Positions 1 to 5,918 of a stretch of 10,327 nucleotides of DNA are shown one piece after another. Location of the stretch: contig JAJUJY010000149.1 in the NCBI GenBank assembly GCA_029265085.1, positions 1-10,327 of the forward strand. Direction: 5' to 3'. A program made the position numbers and the translations under genes. This DNA comes from Chloroflexota bacterium. GTDB lineage: Bacteria > Chloroflexota > Anaerolineae > Anaerolineales > Anaerolineaceae. Each line of letters starts with the position of its first letter. Position 1 is the first letter of the stretch. The notes under the pieces were generated by a model. That model made no database searches. It was given only the letters and a program-made list of their open reading frames with translations, and had not been told where the DNA came from.

Positions 1-764
1 GCGGTGGAATTTTTCTGGGGCCTTCCAATGTTGACCCGTGGGGTGGTGGAATGATCCTGATGAGAAGTACGTTATCGGAGAATATCGCTGATTATGGTGC
101 TGGTATGGCTGTTGGTAATACAGCAAATATTTCGTTCAAATACAATGTTTATATTGAAAATAGTACCATTAGCGGAAACCCGGCAGAAATCCATGGTGGC
201 GGTATTTATATGGGACAGGTGTACACAATTGAAGCGGATCCAACGGTCGCGGTGAGCAGCAGTACAATCACCAACAACACTGCCGATCGTACTGGCAGCC
301 AGAGCGGTAATGGTGGCGGTATCTACAATGGCACAAATAATGTTTTGCGCCTGGAAAATACGATCCTGGCTGGGAACCTGGATGCTTCCACCGGCATTTC
401 GATCAAAGCGCCGGATTGTTGGGGGGGGATTAACCTGGAAGGATACAATCTCATTGGGCGATCCGGCGGTTGCGATATAGATACGGATGGTTCTTCACAG
501 ATTGGTAATTCAAGCAATCCAATTAACCCGCTGTTGGAACCATTAGGTCTGTACGGTTATGATATTCTCACGCATGGGTTAACAGCCGGCTCACCGGCAA
601 TCAACCGAGGAAATCCATTGGGTTGTAAAAATCCTTCCGCCCAACAGATTGCCATCGACCAACGAGGAGAACCTCGGGTGTATGACGATGGTCGATGCGA
701 CATCGGCGCCGTAGAAGCGCAGTTCCATGTAAAGAAGGTTTTCCTGCCGGCTGTTTTGAGGTAA
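1..764 (+). CDS. Secreted right-handed beta-helix protein, choice-of-anchor Q type, 3' part only
   Basis: This is the C-terminal part of a larger gene: the frame is open from base 3 with no stop, and the first in-frame ATG (51) lies inside a repeat, so it is not the real start. The visible ~253 residues carry spaced glycine-rich turns of the GGGIY type (around 196-211 and 312-329) alternating with Asn/Thr/Ser-rich strands such as SSSTITNNTA, as in parallel beta-helix (pectate-lyase-like) repeats. The C-terminal part has the pattern GSPAIN (588-605), then DQRGEPR, then CDIGAVE (DIGAVE at 699-716), which marks the choice-of-anchor Q family. The last residues are a short hydrophobic LPAVLR tail (744-761), a C-terminal ending I associate with surface proteins of Chloroflexota. 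It is probably exported and cell-surface attached; its ligand is unknown. An 8-G run (421-428) lies in frame inside the gene. A terminator follows, so it is not part of the downstream operon. Confidence 0.85.
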   Translation, partial: GGIFLGPSNVDPWGGGMILMRSTLSENIADYGAGMAVGNTANISFKYNVYIENSTISGNPAEIHGGGIYMGQVYTIEADPTVAVSSSTITNNTADRTGSQSGNGGGIYNGTNNVLRLENTILAGNLDASTGISIKAPDCWGGINLEGYNLIGRSGGCDIDTDGSSQIGNSSNPINPLLEPLGLYGYDILTHGLTAGSPAINRGNPLGCKNPSAQQIAIDQRGEPRVYDDGRCDIGAVEAQFHVKKVFLPAVLR

Positions 765-816
765 TAACAAAACTACAATAGGCTGAGTGGGGGAGAAATT
801 CAAGCGAAATTTTAAG

Positions 817-856
817 AAAGAACCGGAGTGCTAATAAGCTGCTCCGGTTCTTTTTT
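817..856 (+). terminator. Strong intrinsic terminator after the beta-helix gene
   Basis: A perfect 12-bp stem, AAAGAACCGGAG (817-828) paired with CTCCGGTTCTTT (842-853), encloses a 13-nt loop. The T-run at 851-856 overlaps the 3' arm and is followed by AATTTT. It sits about 50 nt after the stop of the beta-helix gene and just before the next promoter, so it insulates the two transcription units. Confidence 0.92.
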
Positions 857-867
857 AATTTTCTGTA

Positions 868-895
868 TTGACATTTGAATGAATCTGACTATACT
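868..895 (+). promoter_or_regulatory. Sigma-70-type promoter of the ROK-led operon
   Basis: A perfect -35 box TTGACA (868-873) and a -10 box TATACT (890-895, one mismatch from TATAAT) are separated by 16 bp. Transcription should start near 902, giving a leader of about 40 nt before the ATG at 941. It lies between a terminator and the first gene of the run, and I see no comparably good promoter further inside the operon. Confidence 0.8.
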
Positions 896-896
896 G

Positions 897-925
897 TTAA
901 TTACTTACTTATAGTTAGTAATTAA
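897..925 (+). promoter_or_regulatory. Imperfect 29-bp palindrome, probable ROK operator
   Basis: The left arm TTAATTACTTACT (897-909) and the right arm AGTTAGTAATTAA (913-925) are inverted repeats with one mismatch in 13, around a TAT centre. The element begins one base after the -10 box and covers the expected transcription start, so a bound dimer would block initiation. AT-rich palindromes with TTAGT/ACTAA-like arms are typical of ROK repressor operators. Autoregulation by the adjacent ROK protein is inferred from position. The arms are too AT-rich, and too lacking in a following T-run, to be a convincing terminator. Confidence 0.72.
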
Positions 926-940
926 ATCCCCGACATCACT

Positions 941-2143
941 ATGAAAAATATACTTCTTCCGCGAACAATAGATGCCACTCAAATGCGCCAGGTTAACCGC
1001 TCTGCGATCCTGGAGTTAATCCGTCAGAGAAGCCCAATCGCTCGATCTGAGATCAGTCGCCTACTTGGTTTAAGCATGCCAACTGCAATGCGAATTGTGG
1101 ATGAGCTAATTGCAGATGATCTGGTACGCTCAACTGGTGAAACAGCAGGCAGCACAGGCCGCCCCCGTGAATTATTGGAATATAACAAAAACGGTGGGGT
1201 GGTTATTGGGATTGATTTAGGTGGTACCAAGCTGTTTGGTGCTTTGGCGACAATTGGAGGTGAAATCCTCGGCGAAGCCTGGAAAAATCAGCATGCTTCT
1301 TCAGGGAATGAAAGCTTCGAGTTGGTTGCAGAGATGATCCAACAATTAATAGATTTGTCTAAGCAATTAAATCAACGTTTGTTGGGTGTTGCAGTGGGGG
1401 CACCAGGGGTTACGCATGTAGAAACTGGTGTGGTTGAGTGGGCTCCAAGCTTAAACTGGCGAGATTTTCCTTTAAAGAAACGATTGATTGAGCGGTTTAA
1501 CCTCCCAGTCGTAGTTGATAATGATGTGAATCTGGCTGTCTTAGGCGAACAATGGTTTGGGGTTGGCAAAGGTGTCAATAATATGCTTTTGTTAGCCATT
1601 GGTACCGGCGTAGGAGCAGGACTGGTCATCGATGGAATTATCTATCGCGGGCATAATGAGGCAGCGGGTGAAGTGGGTTATTTTTTGCCAGGAGTACAGG
1701 CTCTTGGAAGACGTTATGATCATTTTGGCGCAATGGAGAGCATCGTCTCTGGAATTGGAATTGCAGAGCGTGCACGCCAGCTTCTTTCAGGTACTAAATC
1801 AGAAGAGGAGTTAATGGCATTAAGTGCCAGTGATGTGTTTGAGGCTGCTCGGAACGGCCAACCCTGGGCAAACCAAATTGTGAATGAAACGGTTGATTAT
1901 CTGACGATTACCATTGCTAATATTTCCACGTTGCTTGATCCTGAATTGATCATTTTGAGTGGGGGGGTATCGAATTCAACCGATTTGCTGATTCCGCCGA
2001 TATTACAGCGACTGGAGGGCGTTATCCAACATATTCCCAGGCTGGAGGTCTCCACTTTGGGGTCAAAGGCGACAGCAATGGGTGCTATTTCATTGATCTT
2101 GCACCTGACCAAAGATTATTACGTTGTTCGTCGTTTATATTAG
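941..2143 (+). CDS. ROK-family transcriptional repressor
   Basis: A 400-residue DNA-binding ROK protein of full family length. Residues about 15-66 form a winged helix-turn-helix (MRQVNRSAILELI, then ARSEISRLLGLSMPTAMRIV). The sugar-kinase-like ATPase fold follows: phosphate-1 motif IGIDLGGTK at 89-97, GVAVGAPG at 149-156, DNDVN at 193-197, the IGTGVGAGL loop at 220-228, GEVGY at 243-247 and DPELIILSGGV at 333-343. The usual ROK zinc site (a His in the ExGH segment followed by CxCGxxGCxE) is absent: here the segment reads GEVGYFLP and continues to LGRRYDHFGAMES without any cysteine. It therefore belongs to a zinc-less subgroup and is probably a ligand-sensing regulator rather than a kinase. 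The start has no clear Shine-Dalgarno. As first gene of the run, only 15 nt before the oxidoreductase, it likely controls the operon and itself through the 897-925 palindrome. The inducer is probably a sugar or cyclitol, which is inferred from the family. Confidence 0.93.
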   Translation: MKNILLPRTIDATQMRQVNRSAILELIRQRSPIARSEISRLLGLSMPTAMRIVDELIADDLVRSTGETAGSTGRPRELLEYNKNGGVVIGIDLGGTKLFGALATIGGEILGEAWKNQHASSGNESFELVAEMIQQLIDLSKQLNQRLLGVAVGAPGVTHVETGVVEWAPSLNWRDFPLKKRLIERFNLPVVVDNDVNLAVLGEQWFGVGKGVNNMLLLAIGTGVGAGLVIDGIIYRGHNEAAGEVGYFLPGVQALGRRYDHFGAMESIVSGIGIAERARQLLSGTKSEEELMALSASDVFEAARNGQPWANQIVNETVDYLTITIANISTLLDPELIILSGGVSNSTDLLIPPILQRLEGVIQHIPRLEVSTLGSKATAMGAISLILHLTKDYYVVRRLY

Positions 2144-2158
2144 GTAGAGGGAATTCTT

Positions 2159-3304
2159 ATGCTTAAAGCAGCGGTTATTGGTGGTGGTTTTATGGGGGCA
2201 ACGCATACGGAAGCTCTACGCCGTATTGGCGTACCCGTTGTGGGAATGTTGGGAATCAATGCCCAGGAAACGAATTCCTTTGTCGCCCGCACAGGGATAC
2301 CGAAGGCGTATGAATCATTGGAAGAGCTTGCAAATGATCCAGAGGTTCAGGTAGTTCATTTATGCACCCCGAATTATTTGCATTTTAACCATGCCAAAGT
2401 ATTACTCCAATCTGGCAAGCATGTCATGATTGAGAAACCCCTGGCAAATTCAGCGGCGGAAGGTGCTGAATTGGTCAAGCTTGCTAACGAGAATCACGTG
2501 GTGGGTGCGGTAAATTACAGCATTCGTTTTTACCCGATGAATCAAGAGGCGCGGGCGCGTATCCAGGCAGGGTTGGTCGGCGAGCCGCGTATTATGCACG
2601 CGGAATATTGCCAGGATTGGCTCTTCCTTCCTACCGATTGGAATTGGCGGCTTATTGCAGGGGAAGGTGGGCAGCTTCGCGTGGTTGGTGATATTGGTAC
2701 ACATGTGATGGATTTATTAACCTGGCTGACTGGTGTTGAAATAACTGAGGTGATGGCAGAGTTGGCCACCTTTATACCGGTTCGCAAGCGCCCCATCAAA
2801 GCAGTCGAGACTTTTAGTAATAAATTGGTGCAAGGGGGCGAAGCTGAGGATGTTGTAATTGACACAGAAGATTTCGCTTCCGTTTTATTGAAATTTAATA
2901 ATGGTGCTCGTGGTGTTGTCACACTTTCACAGGTTTGCGCAGGACGGAAAAATGCCTTTTGGTGGGAGATCAATGGATCTGCGAGTTCGTTGAGATGGGA
3001 ACAGGAAGAGCCAAACTCATTGTGGATGGGATACAGGGAAAAACCCAATGAGATATTACTAAAAGATCCTTCATTGATGTTCCCAGAAGCCAGAACTTAC
3101 TCTGCTTATCCTGGCGGCCATGCAGAAGGATATCCAGATACATTTGCTCGCCATTTTGCGAATTTCTATATGTATTTAGCGAAAAATGATTTTCAAGCTC
3201 CGCCAACTTTCCCGACTTTGACAGATGGTTGGCGAGAACTTGTGCTTTGTGATGCCATCCAGCGAAGCGCGAAAGAAAAGCGGTGGGTTGAAGTCGATTA
3301 TTAA
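2159..3304 (+). CDS. Gfo/Idh/MocA-family NAD(P)-dependent oxidoreductase
   Basis: A 381-residue cytoplasmic dehydrogenase with no signal peptide. The N-terminal Rossmann fold has the dinucleotide loop AVIGGGFMG (5-13). HLCTPNYLH (67-75) lines the cofactor site, and IEKPLA (91-96) contains the family's conserved lysine of the EKP motif. The C-terminal alpha/beta domain carries GDIGTHVMDLLTWLTG (177-192), supplying the conserved Asp/His that bind and deprotonate the sugar or cyclitol hydroxyl. All key residues are present, so it should be active. Known members oxidise inositols, glucose, 3-keto sugar precursors and rhizopine-type compounds; substrate cannot be read from sequence. A GA-rich ribosome site (GTAGAGGG) precedes the ATG. 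Pairing with the downstream aminotransferase suggests one makes or uses the ketone that the other aminates or deaminates, as in the NtdC/NtdA kanosamine pair or inositol dehydrogenase with StsC; this is inference. Confidence 0.93.
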   Translation: MLKAAVIGGGFMGATHTEALRRIGVPVVGMLGINAQETNSFVARTGIPKAYESLEELANDPEVQVVHLCTPNYLHFNHAKVLLQSGKHVMIEKPLANSAAEGAELVKLANENHVVGAVNYSIRFYPMNQEARARIQAGLVGEPRIMHAEYCQDWLFLPTDWNWRLIAGEGGQLRVVGDIGTHVMDLLTWLTGVEITEVMAELATFIPVRKRPIKAVETFSNKLVQGGEAEDVVIDTEDFASVLLKFNNGARGVVTLSQVCAGRKNAFWWEINGSASSLRWEQEEPNSLWMGYREKPNEILLKDPSLMFPEARTYSAYPGGHAEGYPDTFARHFANFYMYLAKNDFQAPPTFPTLTDGWRELVLCDAIQRSAKEKRWVEVDY

Positions 3305-3335
3305 CCTTGTTATCCATTTGAAAGGATGATGACCT

Positions 3336-4565
3336 ATGGAAAAACTGGCAATTCTTGGTGGTGTACCGGCAAAAACAAAACAATTTCCTGTCTGGCCGCA
3401 ATATGACCAGCATGAGGAACAGGCTTTGTTAGAAGTTTTGCGAAGTGGTGTGTGGTGGCGTACTCCGGGTACCAAAACTCTTGAGTTTGAACAAAAATTT
3501 GCAGAATATCATCATAGTAAATACGGAATTGCCTGCACCAATGGAACAGCCGCGTTAGAAATTGTGATGGCTGCTTTAGGAATTGGACCTGGCGATGAAG
3601 TAATTGTCCCGGATTTTACATTTGTTGCCAGTGCCTCTGCAGTTTTGTTTGCTGGCGCCATGCCTGTTTTGGTTGATATTGACCCTGCCAGTTATTGCAT
3701 CGATCCTGAAAAAGTTGAGGCTGCTATCACCTCTCGGACCAAGGCGGTCGTTGCTGTTCATTTAGGAGGACACCCGGCGGATCTCGATCGATTACAAGAA
3801 ATTTGTCGGATTCACAATTTATTTTTGATTGAAGATAGTGCACATGCTCACGGTAGTGAATGGAAAGGTAGGAGGGTGGGGAGTATCGGAGCAGCAGGTA
3901 CATTTAGCTTTCAAGCCAGCAAGTTGATGACCGCAGGTGAGGGGGGAATGGTCATTACCAATCATGATGACCTGGCTGTGCGTATTCGATCAATTCATGA
4001 TTGTGGCCGAATGCCGGGGCGTTGGTTTTACTCACATTATATATATGGTTCTAATTACCGATTAAGTGAGTGGCAGGGGGCTGTTTTGACCCAGCAGCTT
4101 GCCCGCTTTGGAGATCAAACTGCTATTCGAACAAAAAATGCAGCCTTTTTGGATCTTGCCCTGGCGCAAATTGAGGGGATCAGGCCCCAAATTCTTGATC
4201 CACGGGTGACTTGTAATGGTCATTATTGTTATATCTTCCATTATGACTCAAAAGTGTTTAACGGCTTAAGTACAGAAGCGTTTATCAAGGCTTTGAATTC
4301 AGAGGGGATTCCTACCCAGGCCAGCTATCCACCAGTTCATAAACTGGATGTTTTCCAAAATGGCGAATTTCGGAAGCGTTTATCACCAGACCATGCGAAA
4401 CAATCTTTTGATTTCTTGAAAAATGATTTTCCGGTAACACAAGATGCAGCAGAAAATACGGTATGGCTGGTTCATCGTACACTGCTTGGTACAGAAGAGG
4501 ATACTGCCGAAATTGTTGCCGCAATCAAAAAGATTCAAGCTCACTCCAGAGAGTTGATATCATGA
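3336..4565 (+). CDS. DegT/DnrJ/EryC1/StrS-family PLP aminotransferase (AHBA-synthase/StsC-like)
   Basis: A 409-residue fold-type I PLP aminotransferase of full length. TNGTAALE (68-75) binds the cofactor phosphate, WWRTPG (40-45) lies in the N-terminal substrate loop, and FLIEDSAHAHG (163-173) holds the Asp that contacts the PLP ring nitrogen. In TFSFQASKLMTAGEGG (189-204), K196 is the Schiff-base lysine. The pattern FPVWPQYD near residue 17, WWR, SAHAHG and SFQ..KLMTAGEGG matches what I recall of AHBA synthase (RifK) and L-glutamine:scyllo-inosose aminotransferase (StsC) better than the nucleotide-sugar members ArnB or DesV. It should therefore transaminate a free keto-cyclitol or keto-sugar. 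None of the other aminoshikimate genes is nearby, so AHBA synthesis is unlikely. An AAAGGA ribosome site lies upstream. The 3' end overlaps the cupin gene by ATGA, implying translational coupling. Direction (amination or deamination) is not shown. Confidence 0.93.
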   Translation: MEKLAILGGVPAKTKQFPVWPQYDQHEEQALLEVLRSGVWWRTPGTKTLEFEQKFAEYHHSKYGIACTNGTAALEIVMAALGIGPGDEVIVPDFTFVASASAVLFAGAMPVLVDIDPASYCIDPEKVEAAITSRTKAVVAVHLGGHPADLDRLQEICRIHNLFLIEDSAHAHGSEWKGRRVGSIGAAGTFSFQASKLMTAGEGGMVITNHDDLAVRIRSIHDCGRMPGRWFYSHYIYGSNYRLSEWQGAVLTQQLARFGDQTAIRTKNAAFLDLALAQIEGIRPQILDPRVTCNGHYCYIFHYDSKVFNGLSTEAFIKALNSEGIPTQASYPPVHKLDVFQNGEFRKRLSPDHAKQSFDFLKNDFPVTQDAAENTVWLVHRTLLGTEEDTAEIVAAIKKIQAHSRELIS

Positions 4566-4987
4566 TTTTTCGCCCAGGAGTAGAGGTTTTTGACTGGAAG
4601 GGGGTTGGCTACCAGCCGCTCGTGTTCTCTGAATCATGGCAGGTTGCACTGCTGAATTGGGAACCTTGCTTTGATCTGGAAAAGCTTGGCGAAATAGAAC
4701 GGCACAACCAAACGGACGAAGTATTTGTGCTGGTTAACGGTAAAGCTGTTTTGTTCACGATTGACGCGCAAGAAATTTTACATATTGAAGAAATGCAGCC
4801 TAATGTGATCTACAACGTCACGCGTGGCAGTTGGCATAACTTAATATCCACCCGAGATGCAACCTGGATCATTGTTGAAAACCGTGATACCCATCTTGGT
4901 GACACCGAAATCCGCCAACTTAACCTGGAGGAACAGCAATTGATTTTAGCGGGTATTCCTGGCTGGGCAAATAATCAAACCAATTGA
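4562..4987 (+). CDS. Small cupin-fold protein
   Basis: A 141-residue single-domain protein. The start at 4562 is chosen because its ATG overlaps the TGA of the aminotransferase (ATGA); the longer open frame reaching back to 4463 would lie wholly inside the upstream gene. The centre resembles cupin motif 1, with H48, the acidic pair D52-E53 and G60 in RHNQTDEVFVLVNG. The second motif is VTRGSWHNL with H92. The usual HxH is degenerate (H48-N-Q50), so metal binding would be incomplete or use other ligands. The expected jelly-roll strands VLFTID, WIIVENR and similar are visible. Function is unknown. Cupins in sugar pathways act as isomerases, epimerases, lyases or sugar sensors, and the coupled position suggests it acts on the same intermediate as the aminotransferase. 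It is not recognisable as a specific characterised enzyme. Confidence 0.82.
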   Translation: MIFRPGVEVFDWKGVGYQPLVFSESWQVALLNWEPCFDLEKLGEIERHNQTDEVFVLVNGKAVLFTIDAQEILHIEEMQPNVIYNVTRGSWHNLISTRDATWIIVENRDTHLGDTEIRQLNLEEQQLILAGIPGWANNQTN

Positions 4988-5001
4988 AATTAACAATATT
5001 C

Positions 5002-5006
5002 AGGAG
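5002..5006 (+). promoter_or_regulatory. Ribosome binding site fixing the permease start
   Basis: AGGAG lies 11 nt before the ATG at 5018. An in-frame GTG at 5006 would start on the last base of this Shine-Dalgarno and so cannot use it. This places the permease start at 5018 and shortens the longest frame by four codons. Confidence 0.75.
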
Positions 5007-5017
5007 TGAAGGCATTA

Positions 5018-5833
5018 ATGACGAACTCAGAAAAAAACACTTCAGATTTATTACCCCCGAGTGAAAATCGTTTGCAAAAACGGGATCGATGGATCAGTAT
5101 TACTTCCATTTCCATCATTATTGGTATCTGGGTGTTGGCGACTCAATTGAAATGGGTTGAGCCTCTATTTTTGCCTTCACCTCAGAATCTGCTAACCGCA
5201 TTAAAGAATTTATTACCCAATTTGCCGGCAGATATTTTTGACAGCCTGATTCGGCGGATTGTGCCAGGCTTTTTGATTGGGGCTACTTTAGGAACGGTGT
5301 TAGGTGTTTCAATGGCGATGAATCGGATAACAAGAGCAATATTTAATCCGATTGTGGAGGTATTACGTCCATTACCTCCTCTGGCCTTAATCCCCCTTTT
5401 AATTCTTTGGTTAGGCATTGGATTTTCGACGCAAATTTTGCTTATTGCCTTTGGTAGTTTCATTATTTTGGTGGTGACGTCATACGAGGCTGTGCGAAAT
5501 GTACCTCCCATTTATATTCATGCTGCGACCATGCTGGGGGCAAATCCACGCCAGATTTTTCAAAAGGTGATTATTCCGTCTATTATCCCGGATATCGCCG
5601 GTGGAATTCGGGTTGCAGTTGCAGCATCTTTTGGATATGACGTTGCTGCAGAATTAATGGGGTCGATGTCTGGGATTGGGTATCGCCTGGTACTTGCTCG
5701 TCGTTATCTGTTAACTGAAAACATTATCGTTATCTTGGCTGTGATTGCATTGTTGTCCTTTGCGCTGGATTATTTGGTTCGCCAATTAAATGCCAGAGTT
5801 ACCCGTTGGAAGTCGCGGATCGAAGAAAAATAG
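5018..5833 (+). CDS. ABC transporter permease, NitT/TauT (SsuC/TauC) class
   Basis: A 271-residue integral membrane subunit of the family that imports nitrate, taurine, alkanesulfonates and pyrimidine precursors. After a short polar N-terminus, hydrophobic segments fall near residues 27-43, 82-100, 118-132, 138-154, 192-206 and 234-254, giving about six transmembrane helices. The cytoplasmic coupling (EAA-type) loop is at 157-200: YEAVRNVPPIYIHAATMLGA, then the PSIIPDIAGGIRVA segment that docks on the ATPase. FLPSPQ near 51 is a typical periplasmic-side motif of this class. A single permease gene implies a homodimer. It follows the cupin by 30 nt and precedes the binding-protein gene by 85 nt, so the transporter is interleaved with the metabolic genes. 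The ligand cannot be told from sequence. Confidence 0.93.
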   Translation: MTNSEKNTSDLLPPSENRLQKRDRWISITSISIIIGIWVLATQLKWVEPLFLPSPQNLLTALKNLLPNLPADIFDSLIRRIVPGFLIGATLGTVLGVSMAMNRITRAIFNPIVEVLRPLPPLALIPLLILWLGIGFSTQILLIAFGSFIILVVTSYEAVRNVPPIYIHAATMLGANPRQIFQKVIIPSIIPDIAGGIRVAVAASFGYDVAAELMGSMSGIGYRLVLARRYLLTENIIVILAVIALLSFALDYLVRQLNARVTRWKSRIEEK

Positions 5834-5840
5834 GGAGAAG

Positions 5841-5850
5841 AGGAGGTGAT
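5841..5850 (+). promoter_or_regulatory. Orphan perfect Shine-Dalgarno in the permease-to-binding-protein gap
   Basis: AGGAGGTGAT matches ten consecutive bases of the anti-Shine-Dalgarno complement, but no suitable start lies 5-10 nt downstream. A TTG at 5850 overlaps its end, and one at 5861 is 14 nt past AGGAGG and out of frame with the lipoprotein. Initiation at 5850 would add 23 residues ahead of the lipoprotein signal peptide. It may be a ribosome standby or mRNA-stabilising site. Confidence 0.5.
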
Positions 5851-5905
5851 TGATCAAAAATTGCCCATCCTTTGTTGTTTCAATTCTTTTTTCGCCAACT
5901 CATAC

Positions 5906-5912
5906 GAAGGAG
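5906..5912 (+). promoter_or_regulatory. Ribosome binding site of the substrate-binding lipoprotein
   Basis: GAAGGAG ends 6 nt before the ATG at 5919. The alternative in-frame ATG at 5913 directly abuts it. The start at 5919 gives a compact lipoprotein signal peptide, which supports it. Confidence 0.75.
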
Positions 5913-5918
5913 ATGAAA

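Noticed and set aside
1961..1967. Seven-G run in the ROK gene
   Set aside because: It encodes the conserved Gly-Gly of LSGGV, so the run follows from codon choice; no sign of a frameshift.
2542..3048. 168-codon open frame on the minus strand
   Set aside because: It lies wholly opposite the Gfo/Idh/MocA gene, has no recognisable motif, and the plus-strand protein is a complete family member. The same holds for the minus-strand frames at 2970-3413 and 3176-3475.
4463..4561. Upstream extension of the cupin frame
   Set aside because: The 33 extra codons lie inside the aminotransferase gene in another frame and give a low-complexity, Arg/Cys-rich peptide; the ATGA junction at 4562 is a natural start.
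5850..5918. TTG start giving a 23-residue longer binding protein
   Set aside because: The TTG overlaps the Shine-Dalgarno and the extension would precede a complete lipoprotein signal peptide; ATG 5919 with GAAGGAG at proper spacing is better.
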